Notes: a model not told the origin generated them from the sequence alone. DNA of 64,000 bases from Curtobacterium sp. MCSS17_015 (GCF_003234265.2 NZ_CP126256.1:496001-560000); one strand, 5' to 3'. Shown: positions 32,404-41,475, counted from the first letter of the stretch. Made by a program: numbers and translations.

Positions 32404-32961
32404 GTGCGGATCCTCTTCGTCTGCAGCGGCAACATCTGTCGCTCCCCGTTGGGTGCGCAGGTGCTGCAGGCCCGGCTCGGTCCGGCCGCCTCGGCACACG
32501 TCGTCGAGTCGGCCGGCACCATCGCCGACGACGGCGCGGTCATGGACGGTGCGGCGGCGGCGCAGTCGCAGCGCCTCGGCGGTTCCACCGAGGCGCACCG
32601 GTCCCGCTACCTGACCGAGCAGATCGCCGCGTCCGCCGACCTCGTGCTGACAGCCGAGCGCTCGCACCGTGCCGCGGTCGTGCAACTCGCGCCGCGGGCG
32701 GCGAAGCGGGCATTCACGATCAAGCAGTTCGCGCGGGTGCTCGACGGCCTCGAGCCGGGGGACCTCGCCGACGTGCACACGCCCGAAGCCCTCGTCGAGC
32801 GGGTCGCACGCCTGCGTGGTGCGGTCCCGCCGCCGGCGGATCCGGCCGACGACGACGTCGACGACCCCTACCGCCGGTCAGAGTCGACGCACGTGCGGGT
32901 CGCCGACGAGATCGACGCGGCGCTCGTGTCGATCGCCGACGCCGTCCGCGCCGTCTCCTGA
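32404..32961 (+). CDS. Low-molecular-weight protein tyrosine phosphatase
   Basis: This 185-residue cytoplasmic phosphatase has the LMW-PTP P-loop CSGNICRSP (C-x5-R-S) at residues 7-15 and the general-acid loop DDPY near the C-terminus (VDDPYRRS), both complete. In bacteria such enzymes act on tyrosine kinases of polysaccharide export or on small arsenate or phosphate substrates. The GTG start lies two bases after the purA stop, which indicates co-transcription. No tyrosine kinase gene is visible in the window. The C-terminal part is longer and more acidic than in the shortest family members. Confidence 0.9.
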   Translation: MRILFVCSGNICRSPLGAQVLQARLGPAASAHVVESAGTIADDGAVMDGAAAAQSQRLGGSTEAHRSRYLTEQIAASADLVLTAERSHRAAVVQLAPRAAKRAFTIKQFARVLDGLEPGDLADVHTPEALVERVARLRGAVPPPADPADDDVDDPYRRSESTHVRVADEIDAALVSIADAVRAVS

Positions 32962-33115
32962 GGTCGGATCGTCCGGAACGCGAGTACCCCGATCCGCCGT
33001 TCTGTACCCCGATCGGCTGTGGTGGAGGCCCGGACTTCCGGGGATCGCGGATGAACATCCGGGGCTGAACCCGTGAATCGACGGGCTCCGCTGTCGATCG
33101 GCGGGCTCGGTGTCG

Positions 33116-33121
33116 TAGCGT
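33116..33121 (+). promoter_or_regulatory. Possible -10 box of the 110-aa gene
   Basis: TAGCGT, about 44 bp before the ATG at 33165; the leader contains AGGAGAG. Confidence 0.4.
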
Positions 33122-33164
33122 TCAGGTACCGCAGCACGTACCCCGAACACGACAGGAGAGCGCG

Positions 33165-33497
33165 ATGAGCACGACCATCAACCGGACCGCCACCGGGACC
33201 GACGTCACCCTCGACACCGACACCGTCGACATCGTCGCCGTCCTCGAGGCCGAGGCCGCCACCAGCGCCCGTGCCGCTCGGGCGAAGCTCACCTGGACGC
33301 TCGAGGGCGACGACGAGTGGATCGCCAACTACGGCGGCTACTTCGGCGGCTCCGTCGACAAGCGCGACGGCCGCTACGTCGCCTCGGACACCTTCGGCCT
33401 GGTCGTCGGCGATTTCGCCTCGCTCGAGGAGGCCGAGACGGCCCTGGCCGGTCACCTGCACGTCATGCTCCCGTCGGTCATCCGTCCGGTCGCGTAG
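33165..33497 (+). CDS. 110-aa hypothetical protein
   Basis: This is a soluble 110-residue protein of unknown function. The first 35 residues are Thr/Asp/Ala-rich. The remainder reads like a compact alpha-beta domain: AKLTWTLEGDDEWIANYGGY, then SDTFGLVVGDFASLEEAETA, then LHVMLPSVIRPVA. The middle section, with W-x-x-x-GDDEW and GGYFGG-x-V, suggests a small beta-sheet protein, but no family is recognised. The ATG 33165 has AGGAGAG six bases upstream and codon use like its neighbours. It stands alone and ends at a strong bidirectional terminator. Confidence 0.7.
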   Translation: MSTTINRTATGTDVTLDTDTVDIVAVLEAEAATSARAARAKLTWTLEGDDEWIANYGGYFGGSVDKRDGRYVASDTFGLVVGDFASLEEAETALAGHLHVMLPSVIRPVA

Positions 33498-33512
33498 CGC
33501 ATCCTGTTCCAC

Positions 33513-33552
33513 CGACGACGCCCCGCTGGCTCAGGCCGGCGGGGCGTCGTCG
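33513..33552. terminator. Bidirectional terminator, 14-bp perfect stem
   Basis: CGACGACGCCCCGC (33513-33526) pairs perfectly with GCGGGGCGTCGTCG (33539-33552), between the 110-aa gene and the convergent NERD gene. Confidence 0.8.
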
Positions 33553-33566
33553 CGTGCGGGGCGGAG

Positions 33567-34544
33567 TCACTCCGGCAGGCGGTAGCTCCCGACCGTGATC
33601 GCGTGCGCGCCCTGCCCCGCGAGGACCCGCACCACCGCGTCGGCGCGGGCGCGGTTCGGCACCGAGTCCTTCGCGGCCCAGGCGGCGAGCGCCGACTGCA
33701 GCTCGTGGTCGTTCGTCACGACGCTCGTGGTGACGGTGCCGCTGCGGTCCTCCGCCTGCACGAAGGCCGTTGCCGACGGCGACGAGTAGTAGACGCACGT
33801 GTCGAACCACGTGCGGGAGACCCCGGTCTGCTCGTCCACGAACCGGGCGAGCCGTCGTGCCTGCTGCCGGACCTGGAACGCCGGTGACGCGCCCTTCGCC
33901 GTGACGTGGACCCGCCACCAGTTCTCGGCCTCCTGCTCGGCGTTGAGCACGGTCCGGCTCTGCACCTGGACGGCGAACGGTGGGACGAGGGACGACTCGT
34001 CGACCAGGTTGCGGAAGGCCGGGTGCACTTCACTCGGACGACGTCCGTCGAACACGATGCCGCCCCAGCGCTTGCTCTCGATCACCAGCCCCCGCCCGGA
34101 GTCCGAGACGAGCACGTGGTCGGCCTGCGCGACGAACTTCCGCCACGATCCCTGTTCGGTCTCACCGACGGGCACGAACACGACGTTGGTCATGAGCACG
34201 CCGTTGACGCCCGCTGCCCGGCATGCACGGAGGATCGCCTGCTCCGAGGCCTCCTCCCACTTCATGCCCCGCCGCAGGAGCGCGCGGCTCTCCTCGACCT
34301 CGGAGACGGCGTCACGGCGGCGGGCCTCCGCGGCCTCGACCTGTGCGGCCCGGTCCGCCTCGATCCGCGCCGTGGCGTCCCGGTGCTCCGCATCACGGTG
34401 CGCGAGCTCCGCGGCGCGCGTCCGTTCGGCGGCCTCGAGCTCGGAACGGGACGAGGTCTGGTGTCGCCGCAGCAGGATCACCAGGACGACCACCACGACG
34501 GCGAGCCCCCCGGCGACCAACCACGGCACGAGGTCGCTGGTCAT
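33567..34544 (-). CDS. Membrane-anchored NERD-domain protein
   Basis: This 325-residue protein has one N-terminal transmembrane helix (LVPWLVAGGLAVVVVVLVIL). A coiled coil rich in Glu, Arg and Ala (residues 30-95) and a NERD (nuclease-related) domain follow. The domain is recognised by QADHVLVSDSGRGLVIESKRW, where D, E and K sit at the expected PD-(D/E)xK-like positions, and by the surrounding VPVGETEQGSWRKFV. NERD proteins are proposed nucleases of unsettled role. The remaining C-terminal part is unassigned. The ATG 34544 is the only start giving the anchor helix. It converges on the 110-aa gene. Confidence 0.8.
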   Translation of the reverse strand: MTSDLVPWLVAGGLAVVVVVLVILLRRHQTSSRSELEAAERTRAAELAHRDAEHRDATARIEADRAAQVEAAEARRRDAVSEVEESRALLRRGMKWEEASEQAILRACRAAGVNGVLMTNVVFVPVGETEQGSWRKFVAQADHVLVSDSGRGLVIESKRWGGIVFDGRRPSEVHPAFRNLVDESSLVPPFAVQVQSRTVLNAEQEAENWWRVHVTAKGASPAFQVRQQARRLARFVDEQTGVSRTWFDTCVYYSSPSATAFVQAEDRSGTVTTSVVTNDHELQSALAAWAAKDSVPNRARADAVVRVLAGQGAHAITVGSYRLPE

Positions 34545-34643
34545 GGGACAACCACACCACGCCGACCGGCTTGGAGGCCGGTCCTGCGTCGGCGCGTCCT
34601 CCGCACCTCCGCCGTCGTCACGGAGAGCGTCGGCGGGATCGCG

Positions 34644-35615
34644 TCAGCGAACGTCGCCGGCGAACCGGTCCGTGGTCTCGAGCAGGGCGTCGAGGATCCC
34701 CGGCTCGTCGAACGCGTGCCCGGCGTCGTCGACCATGCGGAACTCGGCCGACGGCAGGGCCCGGTGCAGGTCCCATGCGGTGACGGCCGGCGTGCACATG
34801 TCGTAGCGCCCCTGCACGATGACGGTCGGGATGCCCTGGAGTCGGGGAGCGTCGCGGATCAGCTGCCCGTCGTCGAACCAGCCGTCGTGTGTGAAGTAGT
34901 GGTTCTCGATGCGTGCGAACGCCAGCGCGGTCGTCGGGTCCGCGTACCGGGCGACGAGGTCGGGGCGGGGCAGGAGCGTGATCGACGCGGCCTCCCAGCT
35001 CGCCCAGGCGACCGCGGCCGGACCGTGCACGGCGGGGTCCGGGTCGGCCAGCAGCCGCTCGTACGCGCGCACGAGTCCGCCGGGTTGGCGCTCCTCGACC
35101 GGGACGGGAGCGAGGTACTGCTCCCACAGGTCGGGGAGGACGTTCGCGGCACCGCCCTCGTAGAACCAGTCGATCTCGCTCGTCCGCAGCGTGAAGATCC
35201 CCCGGATGACGAGTTCGGTGACCCGCTCCGGATGCGTCTCCGCGTACGCGAGTGCGAGGGCCGACCCCCAGGAGCCGCCGAACACCTGCCACGCGTCGAT
35301 CGCCAGGTGCTCGCGCAACCGTTCGATGTCCTCGACGAGGGTCCACGTCGTGTTCGCGGACAGGTCGGTCGCCGGATCGCCGGCGTGCGGGAGGCTGCGG
35401 CCGCAGTTCCGCTGGTCGAACAGCACGATCCGGTAGCGGGCGGGGTCGAACAGGCGACGGTGGTCGGGTGAGCAGCCGGCCCCGGGCCCGCCGTGCAGGA
35501 ACACGACGGGCTTGCCGTCCGGTGAGCCGCACTCCTCCCAGTACACCTGCTGGCCGTCGCCGACGTCGAGCAGGCCGGAGTGGTTCGGTTCGAGCGGTGG
35601 GTACAGCTGGCGCAT
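34644..35615 (-). CDS. pip: Proline iminopeptidase (S33 family)
   Basis: This cytoplasmic alpha/beta-hydrolase aminopeptidase removes N-terminal proline. The 323 residues show HGGPGAGCSPDHRRLFDP (oxyanion loop), the nucleophile elbow GGSWGSALALAYA, the acid Asp in QGRYDMCTPAVTAWDLH and the His in DDAGHAFDE, giving a full Ser-Asp-His triad. FDQRNCGRS after the oxyanion loop is characteristic of this family. The ATG 35615 gives the standard MRQLYPPLEP N-terminus and has GAGAGG upstream. A TACGGT hexamer about 50 bp upstream could be its -10. It is divergent from the GH26-like gene. Confidence 0.93.
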   Translation of the reverse strand: MRQLYPPLEPNHSGLLDVGDGQQVYWEECGSPDGKPVVFLHGGPGAGCSPDHRRLFDPARYRIVLFDQRNCGRSLPHAGDPATDLSANTTWTLVEDIERLREHLAIDAWQVFGGSWGSALALAYAETHPERVTELVIRGIFTLRTSEIDWFYEGGAANVLPDLWEQYLAPVPVEERQPGGLVRAYERLLADPDPAVHGPAAVAWASWEAASITLLPRPDLVARYADPTTALAFARIENHYFTHDGWFDDGQLIRDAPRLQGIPTVIVQGRYDMCTPAVTAWDLHRALPSAEFRMVDDAGHAFDEPGILDALLETTDRFAGDVR

Positions 35616-35733
35616 GGGGGCCTCTCGGACGACGGGGCAGGACGGGGTGGGTGGGGCGCTGCCACCGTACCGAGCCGTCGCGGAACCGATGACCACGACA
35701 CCTCGAGAGGCGGATCGCTCGGCTCGTGGGACG

Positions 35734-36957
35734 ATGGAGTCCGTGTCCCCTGCCGTGCCTCGCCGCTCGTTCCTGTCGATGGCAGCACTGGCGGGCGTGA
35801 CCATCGTCAGCTCCGTCGCGCTGTCCGGTTGCACGACGTTCCCGCGCGCCTTCAGGAGTGCGTCCGCCCGCTGTGCTCCCCGCCGTGCGTCCGAGGTGGT
35901 GCCCGACACCGGGTCCCTGTTCGGCGTGAACCTGGACTGGGGCCAGCAGACGCTCGAGGAGTACGCGACGCTGCTGGGGCACAGGCCCGCAGTGGCGGTC
36001 GTGTTCGCGGACGTCCCGCTCGGAGTGCAGGACGTCGAGGACGTGCGCGGCGCCGCCGACCAGGTGCGCGGCCAGGGTGGCACGCTGCTGCTGACGCTCG
36101 AACCGCAGGACGGCCTGCAGTCCGTCACGGACCACGTCGCTGACGACGTCGCCGCCCTGGTGAACGAGATGCAGGAGAGCGGCGTTCCGGTCATCGTCCG
36201 TTTCGCACACGAGATGAACGGGTCCTGGTACCCCTGGGGCCAGCAGCCCGACGCGTACGTCGCCGCCTTCCGCCGCGTGGCCCGAGCGCTGCGGAGCGGG
36301 GCGCCGGGCAGCGCGACGATGTGGGCGCCGAACGAGGGCGGCGGCTACCCCTTCATCGGTGGTCCTTCCTCAGCCGTCGCCGGCACGCCCGCGTTCGACG
36401 TGCTCGACACCGACGGCGACGGGGTCCTCACGACACGTGACGACCCGTACACGCCCTACTACCCCGGCGATGACGTGTTCGACTGGGTCGGGTTGTCCAT
36501 CTACCACTGGGGAGCCGCGGCACCCTGGGGTGCGAACGTCCTGCCGGAAGAGGGCAAGTTCGCAGCGAAGCTCACCGGTACGTACAACGGTGCGGGCGGT
36601 GACGAGACCCCCGTGCCCGACTTCTACGACTTGTTCGGGGTGCGTCGCAACAAGCCGGTCGCCGTTCCCGAGACCGCCGCGCTCGTCGTCCCGCGGGGCG
36701 ACCCCGAGGGTGAACGCGCCATCAAGCAGGCCTGGTGGTCGCAGGTCTTCTCCGCCGAGACCGCTTCCCGCTTCCCGAACGTGCGGATGGTCAACTGGTT
36801 CGAGTGGGACAAGTACGAGACCGAGGTGCAGGAGCACGTCGACTGGACGGTCCTGCACGACCCGGCTACCCGTGCTGCCTTCGTCGGAGGGCTGCCCGGA
36901 TGGCTGCACTTCGCGGAGGCCCCGCAGCCGTGCCGGACGGTGGAACCCGGCCGGTGA
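35734..36957 (+). CDS. GH26-like glycosidase, Tat-exported lipoprotein
   Basis: This is a predicted secreted beta-mannanase-type (GH26) hydrolase of 407 residues. The N-terminus carries a twin-arginine motif (PRRSFLSMAALAG) and a lipobox (VALSGC), so it is probably exported folded by Tat and lipid-anchored. The catalytic acid/base is Glu160 in VIVRFAHEMNGSWYPWG, and the nucleophile is probably Glu313 in PVAVPETAALV. A DTDGDGVLTTRDD segment resembles a Ca-binding dockerin/EF-type loop inserted in the domain. The ATG 35734 is used; GTG 35743 and ATG 35689 are possible. It ends at two successive hairpins. The exact sugar specificity is not assigned. Confidence 0.82.
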   Translation: MESVSPAVPRRSFLSMAALAGVTIVSSVALSGCTTFPRAFRSASARCAPRRASEVVPDTGSLFGVNLDWGQQTLEEYATLLGHRPAVAVVFADVPLGVQDVEDVRGAADQVRGQGGTLLLTLEPQDGLQSVTDHVADDVAALVNEMQESGVPVIVRFAHEMNGSWYPWGQQPDAYVAAFRRVARALRSGAPGSATMWAPNEGGGYPFIGGPSSAVAGTPAFDVLDTDGDGVLTTRDDPYTPYYPGDDVFDWVGLSIYHWGAAAPWGANVLPEEGKFAAKLTGTYNGAGGDETPVPDFYDLFGVRRNKPVAVPETAALVVPRGDPEGERAIKQAWWSQVFSAETASRFPNVRMVNWFEWDKYETEVQEHVDWTVLHDPATRAAFVGGLPGWLHFAEAPQPCRTVEPGR

Positions 36958-36960
36958 CCC

Positions 36961-36985
36961 GGTGCCCCTCCCGGCCAGGGGCACC
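36961..36985 (+). terminator. Hairpin after the GH26-like gene
   Basis: GGTGCCCCT (36961-36969) pairs with AGGGGCACC (36977-36985), nine perfect pairs directly after the stop codon. Confidence 0.65.
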
Positions 36986-37010
36986 TTCGGAGGCGACCGC
37001 GGAACGACGG

Positions 37011-37048
37011 ACGGGAGGCACGGTGCGGACCCGCACCGTGCCTCCCGT
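37011..37048. terminator. GGACGGGAGGC-family hairpin, 18-bp perfect stem
   Basis: ACGGGAGGCACGGTGCGG (37011-37028) and its exact complement (37031-37048) leave a 2-nt centre. It lies between the GH26-like gene and the convergent metallophosphoesterase. Confidence 0.8.
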
Positions 37049-37063
37049 GGTGTGCGGTGTGGG

Positions 37064-39676
37064 CTACTGCTCCGTGGGCGTGATCCGGGGCAGGGTGCCC
37101 AGTCGTCGGCGGACGAGGACCGCGGTCCCCGCGGCGAGCAGCAGGAGCGCCGTCACACCGAGGACGCCGAGGCCGTGCGCACCCGTGAAGGCGAGGTCGC
37201 CGTCCGGTGCGGTGCCGTCGCCGGCGTCCGGGCCGTCAGCGCCCGGCAGGAGGGCACCCGGCGCGGGGGTCACCGTGCCGTCGTCACCCGAGCCGTCATC
37301 ACCGTCACCGGGACCCGGCGACCCGGGGTCGGTCGGCGTCGGGTCGGTCGGGTCCGTCGGGTCCGTCGGGTCGGCATCGTCCGGCAGGGCGACCGCGAAC
37401 GCGACCGCTGCACCGCTGCGGTTGCCGATCGACTGGACGGCCTGGGCCTCGCCGGTCGCTGCGGCGCGGACGAGTGCGGCGGCCCGCACGGCGTCGACGT
37501 CCTCGCCGGCGAGCTCGACCGACCAGGTGCCGTCCTCGGCGACCTCGGTGCTGCCGGCGACCGCGCCGGAGAGCGTGACGGTGGCGCCCGGGTGGCCGGA
37601 GCCGGTGACGGCGGTCGGGGCGACCTCGGTGCCCGGCTCGTCGACGGTCAGCGCGTCGAGGTCGGCGCGGGCGGTCAGCCAGGACTCGGCACCGATCGGG
37701 TGGTCGACCACGCGGGTCTCACCGATGCAGCCGTTCCAGCCGTTCGTGGCGGCGTCGTCGACCCAGTCGCTGCCGAACAGCCACGGCATGCCGTCCTGCA
37801 CGGTCTGCCCACCGGTGTCGGTCGCGTTGCGGAGCACCGGGGCGCCGTCGATGTACATCGTGGTGGTGCGGGCGTCGACGTCGTTCACGAGGGCGACGTG
37901 CAGCCAGCGGCCGGGGATGATCTCGCCCGACCAGGCGGTGCGGTCACCCTTCGACGGGTCGGCGGTCACCTCGGTCCACTGGAACTCCTTGAGGTTCGAG
38001 ATGCCGAGCGCCGCGGGCGACGCCGTCCAGTCCCAGCGGGTCTGCGGGACGCCGATCTGCGAGCGGTTGCCGCTGCGGACGATCGCCTTCGACCACGAGT
38101 TCGCGCCGTCGGTCCACGAGGGGTCGACCTCGAGGAACGTCTCGATCGTGTAGCCCTCCGGGAAGGTCGCCCGGTCGACGGCCGTGTCACCGGGGGAGGT
38201 GAGCGCGCTGAAGCGCTTCGCGGCCTTGTCGGCGTTCGCGAAGCAGAGGCCGGCGCCGTCCGAGGAGAGCGGGTGCGCCTCGTCGGTGACGGTCACGTCG
38301 CCGTCCTGCGCGGTCGAGGATCCCGACTCGGCGTGGGTCATGCGGGTGAGGTCCGCGTCGCCGACGACGTCGTCCACGGTGGCGCCGGGAACCAGGGTGC
38401 CGGTCTCCTGCTCACCGGGACGCCACCAGGCGAGGGTGCCGTCGACGATGGTGTGGTCGGCGCGGCCGCCGGGGAGCTCGGTCGTGACGGGTGGTGCGCC
38501 CTCGAAACCGTCGAGCAGCATCTGCCGTGCGCGCTCGATGAGCGGCGGCTCGTCGGCGCTGCCCGCACGGAAGTCCGGCGCGAAGCCGGCGAACCGGGTC
38601 CGGAAGTCCACCGGCACCGAGTAGCGCTGGTTCGCCGCGTCGAGCAGCGGCTGGTCGTAGGACGTCAGCGTCTCGGTCGGCTTCCACGTCACCCACGGCG
38701 ACGCGGTCTGCATGGCCAGGGTGCCGTTCGTCAGGTCGAACTCCATGAGGCCGAGGTAGCCGTTGCCGCCCTCGTAGTCCATCTGGTGGTCGATGAGGAC
38801 CTGCGTGACCGCGTGCCCGGCGTCGTTCGTGCGGCTCTTCCACGTCGAGCCGTGGAAGTGGCCGTTGAGCGTCAGGAACACCTGGTCGTTCGGGGCGATG
38901 ACGTTCTTCCACAGGCGCTCGCCGTAGGCCGTGTCCACCGCGGTGAGGCCGTCGGTGGCGATGTTGATGACCTCGTGCGAGGTGAGGATCGTCGGCAGCG
39001 TCGGGTGGGCCGCGATGACCTGGTTCGCCCACGCGAGCGTCTCGTCGGAGGCCCGCCACGGCAGTGCGAGGGAGAGGAAGCGTTGCCCCTCGGCCTCGAA
39101 CACGTGGAACTGGCTCAGTCCGGTGCGGTCCGTGCCCGACTCGACGGTCGGCTGGCCGGTGGCGCGGGAGGCGGGGAAGGTCCGCAGGTACGGCTCGGCG
39201 GCGAGGTCGTACGACGTGTCGAACACCGTGTCCGCGGAGTTCCGGACGTCGTGGTTGCCCGTCGTGATGCTGTACGGCATGTCCGCCGCGTCGAGCACGG
39301 ACATCGCCCGGTCGGCGGCCTGCCACTCGCCGGCCTGTCCCACCTGGTCGACGACGTCGCCGACGTGGGTGGTGAACGGGATGTGCAGCTCGTCGGCGTT
39401 GTCGGCGAGCCATTGCGTCTGCACGTGGAACGGGTCGTCGCCGTAGCGGGGGAGGAACTGCGACGCCGAGTAGCGGGAGTAGAACTGCGTGTCCGGCAGC
39501 ACCGCGAGGGTGAAGCGGGAGGCGAGGTCGGCGGCCGGTGCGGGAGCGGCGGCGGCCGGTGCGGGGGTCGCGGTCAGGGCGGGGAGGCCGACGGCGGCGG
39601 CCACGGCGAGGGCGCTGACGCCCAGGGCGGTGGTCCTCCGGCGGGAGGCTCGGGGGAGTGGTCGGTGTGCGGTCAC
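37064..39676 (-). CDS. LAFTG-anchored secreted metallophosphoesterase with LamG-like domain
   Basis: This 870-residue surface phosphoesterase has a signal peptide (ALGVSALAVAAAVGLPALTA). A calcineurin-like domain follows with metal motifs PDTQFYS, HVGDVVDQ, TTGNHDVRN, SHEVIN and NGHFHGSTW. Next come a LamG/concanavalin-like region (EGYTIETFLEVDPSWTDGAN, GRWLHVALVNDVDARTTTMY, WNGCIGETRV) and an Ig-like segment (GHPGATVTLSGAVAG). A long Asp/Thr/Pro/Gly linker precedes the C-terminal tail LAFTG, a hydrophobic helix and RRR. That tail matches class-E sortase LAxTG substrates. The start is GTG 39676, with CAGCAT six bases upstream. Its substrate (nucleotide, phospholipid or teichoic-acid phosphate) is unknown. 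Confidence 0.88.
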   Translation of the reverse strand: MTAHRPLPRASRRRTTALGVSALAVAAAVGLPALTATPAPAAAAPAPAADLASRFTLAVLPDTQFYSRYSASQFLPRYGDDPFHVQTQWLADNADELHIPFTTHVGDVVDQVGQAGEWQAADRAMSVLDAADMPYSITTGNHDVRNSADTVFDTSYDLAAEPYLRTFPASRATGQPTVESGTDRTGLSQFHVFEAEGQRFLSLALPWRASDETLAWANQVIAAHPTLPTILTSHEVINIATDGLTAVDTAYGERLWKNVIAPNDQVFLTLNGHFHGSTWKSRTNDAGHAVTQVLIDHQMDYEGGNGYLGLMEFDLTNGTLAMQTASPWVTWKPTETLTSYDQPLLDAANQRYSVPVDFRTRFAGFAPDFRAGSADEPPLIERARQMLLDGFEGAPPVTTELPGGRADHTIVDGTLAWWRPGEQETGTLVPGATVDDVVGDADLTRMTHAESGSSTAQDGDVTVTDEAHPLSSDGAGLCFANADKAAKRFSALTSPGDTAVDRATFPEGYTIETFLEVDPSWTDGANSWSKAIVRSGNRSQIGVPQTRWDWTASPAALGISNLKEFQWTEVTADPSKGDRTAWSGEIIPGRWLHVALVNDVDARTTTMYIDGAPVLRNATDTGGQTVQDGMPWLFGSDWVDDAATNGWNGCIGETRVVDHPIGAESWLTARADLDALTVDEPGTEVAPTAVTGSGHPGATVTLSGAVAGSTEVAEDGTWSVELAGEDVDAVRAAALVRAAATGEAQAVQSIGNRSGAAVAFAVALPDDADPTDPTDPTDPTPTDPGSPGPGDGDDGSGDDGTVTPAPGALLPGADGPDAGDGTAPDGDLAFTGAHGLGVLGVTALLLLAAGTAVLVRRRLGTLPRITPTEQ

Positions 39677-39682
39677 GCGACG

Positions 39683-39688
39683 ATGCTG
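39683..39688 (-). promoter_or_regulatory. -10 box for the leaderless metallophosphoesterase gene
   Basis: CAGCAT on the minus strand, six bases before the GTG at 39676. Confidence 0.35.
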
Positions 39689-40197
39689 GTGGCGTCGTCT
39701 GTCCCGCCGGTTGCCTGAGTGTGACCACAGCGTGAGCGGGAGGCGACGCGGGGCGCTGTCGCCGCGCGGATGATTTGTCTCCTTCGCACACGACTCGTCA
39801 CCGGAGCGCGTTCCTCGGTGCTGCCTCAGTCAGCGAACGTCCCCCGGCGAGTCAGGAGCAGCGTGCTGTGCGCGCTTGCTCGTTGTCGGGGTGGACACGG
39901 CGTTCGGCAAGATCGTGTTCGAGCGGGACGGGTGCAGCGATCTGGACCCCGCGCTGGCGTCCCCCGACGGGACGTGCCGCGCCCTTGCTCGGGTACGTGG
40001 ACAGTGTTGCGTTCAGCGCCCCTTCACCGGGCACTTTCGCGAGACAGGCATACGAAGATCCCCAGGTCAAGGAGGACACGGGTGAGTTGTCCTGGTTGAC
40101 GCACCGCTCCGTGCCCCGGTCGACGACCGGCTTGCGGGACGCGGTTATGGCATGGAGCGCTGCGAGAAGGACGACACCGAGCGAATCTGGTCACAAG

Positions 40198-40203
40198 TAG
40201 GCT
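40198..40203 (+). promoter_or_regulatory. -10 box for leaderless GNAT-SDR unit
   Basis: TAGGCT, six bases (CGTTGG), then the GTG at 40210. Confidence 0.55.
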
Positions 40204-40209
40204 CGTTGG

Positions 40210-40665
40210 GTGAAGGTGCGCCTGCTCGACGTCGATGACTCTGCCGCTCTCGTTCCCCTCCTCGACCAGCTCGGCTATCCGTCCTCGGAACAGGCGATTC
40301 GTGGCCGCCTCGAGTTCCTCCTGTCCGATACCGCGGTCGGCTGCTGGGTCGCTGAAGACGACGCCGGACTCGCGGGTCTGCTCACCGGCCAGCTGAGCCG
40401 GAGCATCGAGACCGACGGGCCAGCGGCTCGCCTGACGGCACTCGTCGTCGACGAACGCTCACGCGGGCAAGGGACGGCGCGGCTGCTGACAGCGGCGTTT
40501 GAGGAATGGGCACGAAGCAATGGGGCCACGAAGGCCGGCCTGAGTTCGAACACGAGCCGTGTAGATGCGCACGCTGCATACCGAAAGCTCGGGTGGACCA
40601 ACACGGCGTTGAGCTTCACCAAGGACCTCTCCGACCCCACCGCGATGGACGAGGCAGCCGCATGA
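40210..40665 (+). CDS. GNAT-family N-acetyltransferase
   Basis: This 151-residue acetyl-CoA-dependent acetyltransferase has motif A in LTALVVDERSRGQGTARLLTAA (the R-G-x-G-x-A pyrophosphate loop) and motif B in AGLSSNTSRVDAHAAYRKLGW (the typical N-x-x-R-x-x-A-x-x-x-Y-x-x-x-G-F/W pattern). This is close to small-molecule N-acetyltransferases of the AAC(6')/RimI-like type. The GTG start at 40210 follows the -10 directly. Its stop overlaps the SDR start by 4 bp. Codon choice is less extreme in GC3 than in flanking core genes. The substrate is unknown. Confidence 0.9.
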   Translation: MKVRLLDVDDSAALVPLLDQLGYPSSEQAIRGRLEFLLSDTAVGCWVAEDDAGLAGLLTGQLSRSIETDGPAARLTALVVDERSRGQGTARLLTAAFEEWARSNGATKAGLSSNTSRVDAHAAYRKLGWTNTALSFTKDLSDPTAMDEAAA

Positions 40666-41384
40666 GTGGATTGATCGCGGTGACGGGCGGCTCACGCGGT
40701 ATCGGCGCGGCCGTCGTGGAACGGGCCGCTGCAGCTGGGTCTGATGTCCTCATCGGTTTCCGGGGCGAGGAGGACGCGGCACAGACGGTGGCGGAGCAGG
40801 TCCGTCGGACCGGTCGGCAGGCGGTGACGGCTCGAGTGGACGTCACTGATCCGCAGTCGTTGGACGACTTCCTCCGAGCCGGAACGTCCCTCGGCCCGCT
40901 CACGGGTCTCGTCGCATCGGCCGGTGCCGTCCAGGCGGTCGGACGTCTCGTCGACCTCGACCCCGAATCGATCAAGCGGGACCTGGAGGTCAACCTGCTC
41001 GGGGCGGTGCTCACCGCCCGTGCCGCGATCCCGTACCTCGCGCAATCCCGTGGGTCAATGGTCCTCATCGGCTCCGCTGCGGCCACCATCGGCAGCCCCG
41101 GTTCGTACGTGCACTACGCCGCAGCGAAAGCCGGCATCGCCGCACTGACGGTCGGCCTGTCCAAGGAACTCGCCGCGTCTGCGATCCGCGTCAACTGCGT
41201 CGAACCCGGCACGGTCTGGACCGACTTTCACCAGGACCCGGAGCGGCCAGCGAAGGTCGCCGCGTCGATCCCTTGGGGCCGAGCCGGCGAACCGGCCGAG
41301 ATCGCCGGTGCCGTCGCCTGGCTACTGTCCGCCGAGGCCGGATACACCACCGGCGCCACACTGCGCGTCGCTGGCGGGCTCTGA
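40662..41384 (+). CDS. Short-chain dehydrogenase/reductase
   Basis: This 240-residue NAD(P)-dependent oxidoreductase of the classical SDR family has the cofactor loop TGGSRGIGAAV, the ASAGAV equivalent of NNAG, catalytic Ser in VLIGSAAATIG, the Y-x-x-x-K pair in VHYAAAKAGIAAL, and the C-terminal PGTVWTDF and TTGATLRVAGGL. The arrangement resembles FabG-like 3-oxoacyl reductases. It overlaps the GNAT gene by 4 bp and is therefore translationally coupled to it. The specific substrate is not determined. Confidence 0.92.
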   Translation: MSGLIAVTGGSRGIGAAVVERAAAAGSDVLIGFRGEEDAAQTVAEQVRRTGRQAVTARVDVTDPQSLDDFLRAGTSLGPLTGLVASAGAVQAVGRLVDLDPESIKRDLEVNLLGAVLTARAAIPYLAQSRGSMVLIGSAAATIGSPGSYVHYAAAKAGIAALTVGLSKELAASAIRVNCVEPGTVWTDFHQDPERPAKVAASIPWGRAGEPAEIAGAVAWLLSAEAGYTTGATLRVAGGL

Positions 41385-41475
41385 ATCCGGACTCGCCGCG
41401 GTCAACCATGGGCTACCGGATGGGTTCACAACTCGCGATCTCAGTGCGACAGGATCGGTCGGTGGTGAATGCCTG

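Larger units (their letters stand above)
39677..40209. other. 533-bp region without a confident gene
   Basis: The region begins with the promoter of the metallophosphoesterase and ends with the promoter of the GNAT gene. A plus-strand frame is open from 39775 to 40200, and a second starts at 39876. The stretch VVGVDTAFGKIVFERDG (second frame) and the stretch GYVDSVAFSAPSPGTFARQA (first frame) both look protein-like and lie in different frames. They could be two halves of one frameshifted gene. Nothing is recognised. Confidence 0.4.

Noticed and set aside
36359..39718. A 1119-codon plus-strand frame through the GH26-like 3' end and opposite the metallophosphoesterase
   Set aside because: It crosses two terminators and is out of frame with the GH26-like gene; no domain is visible.
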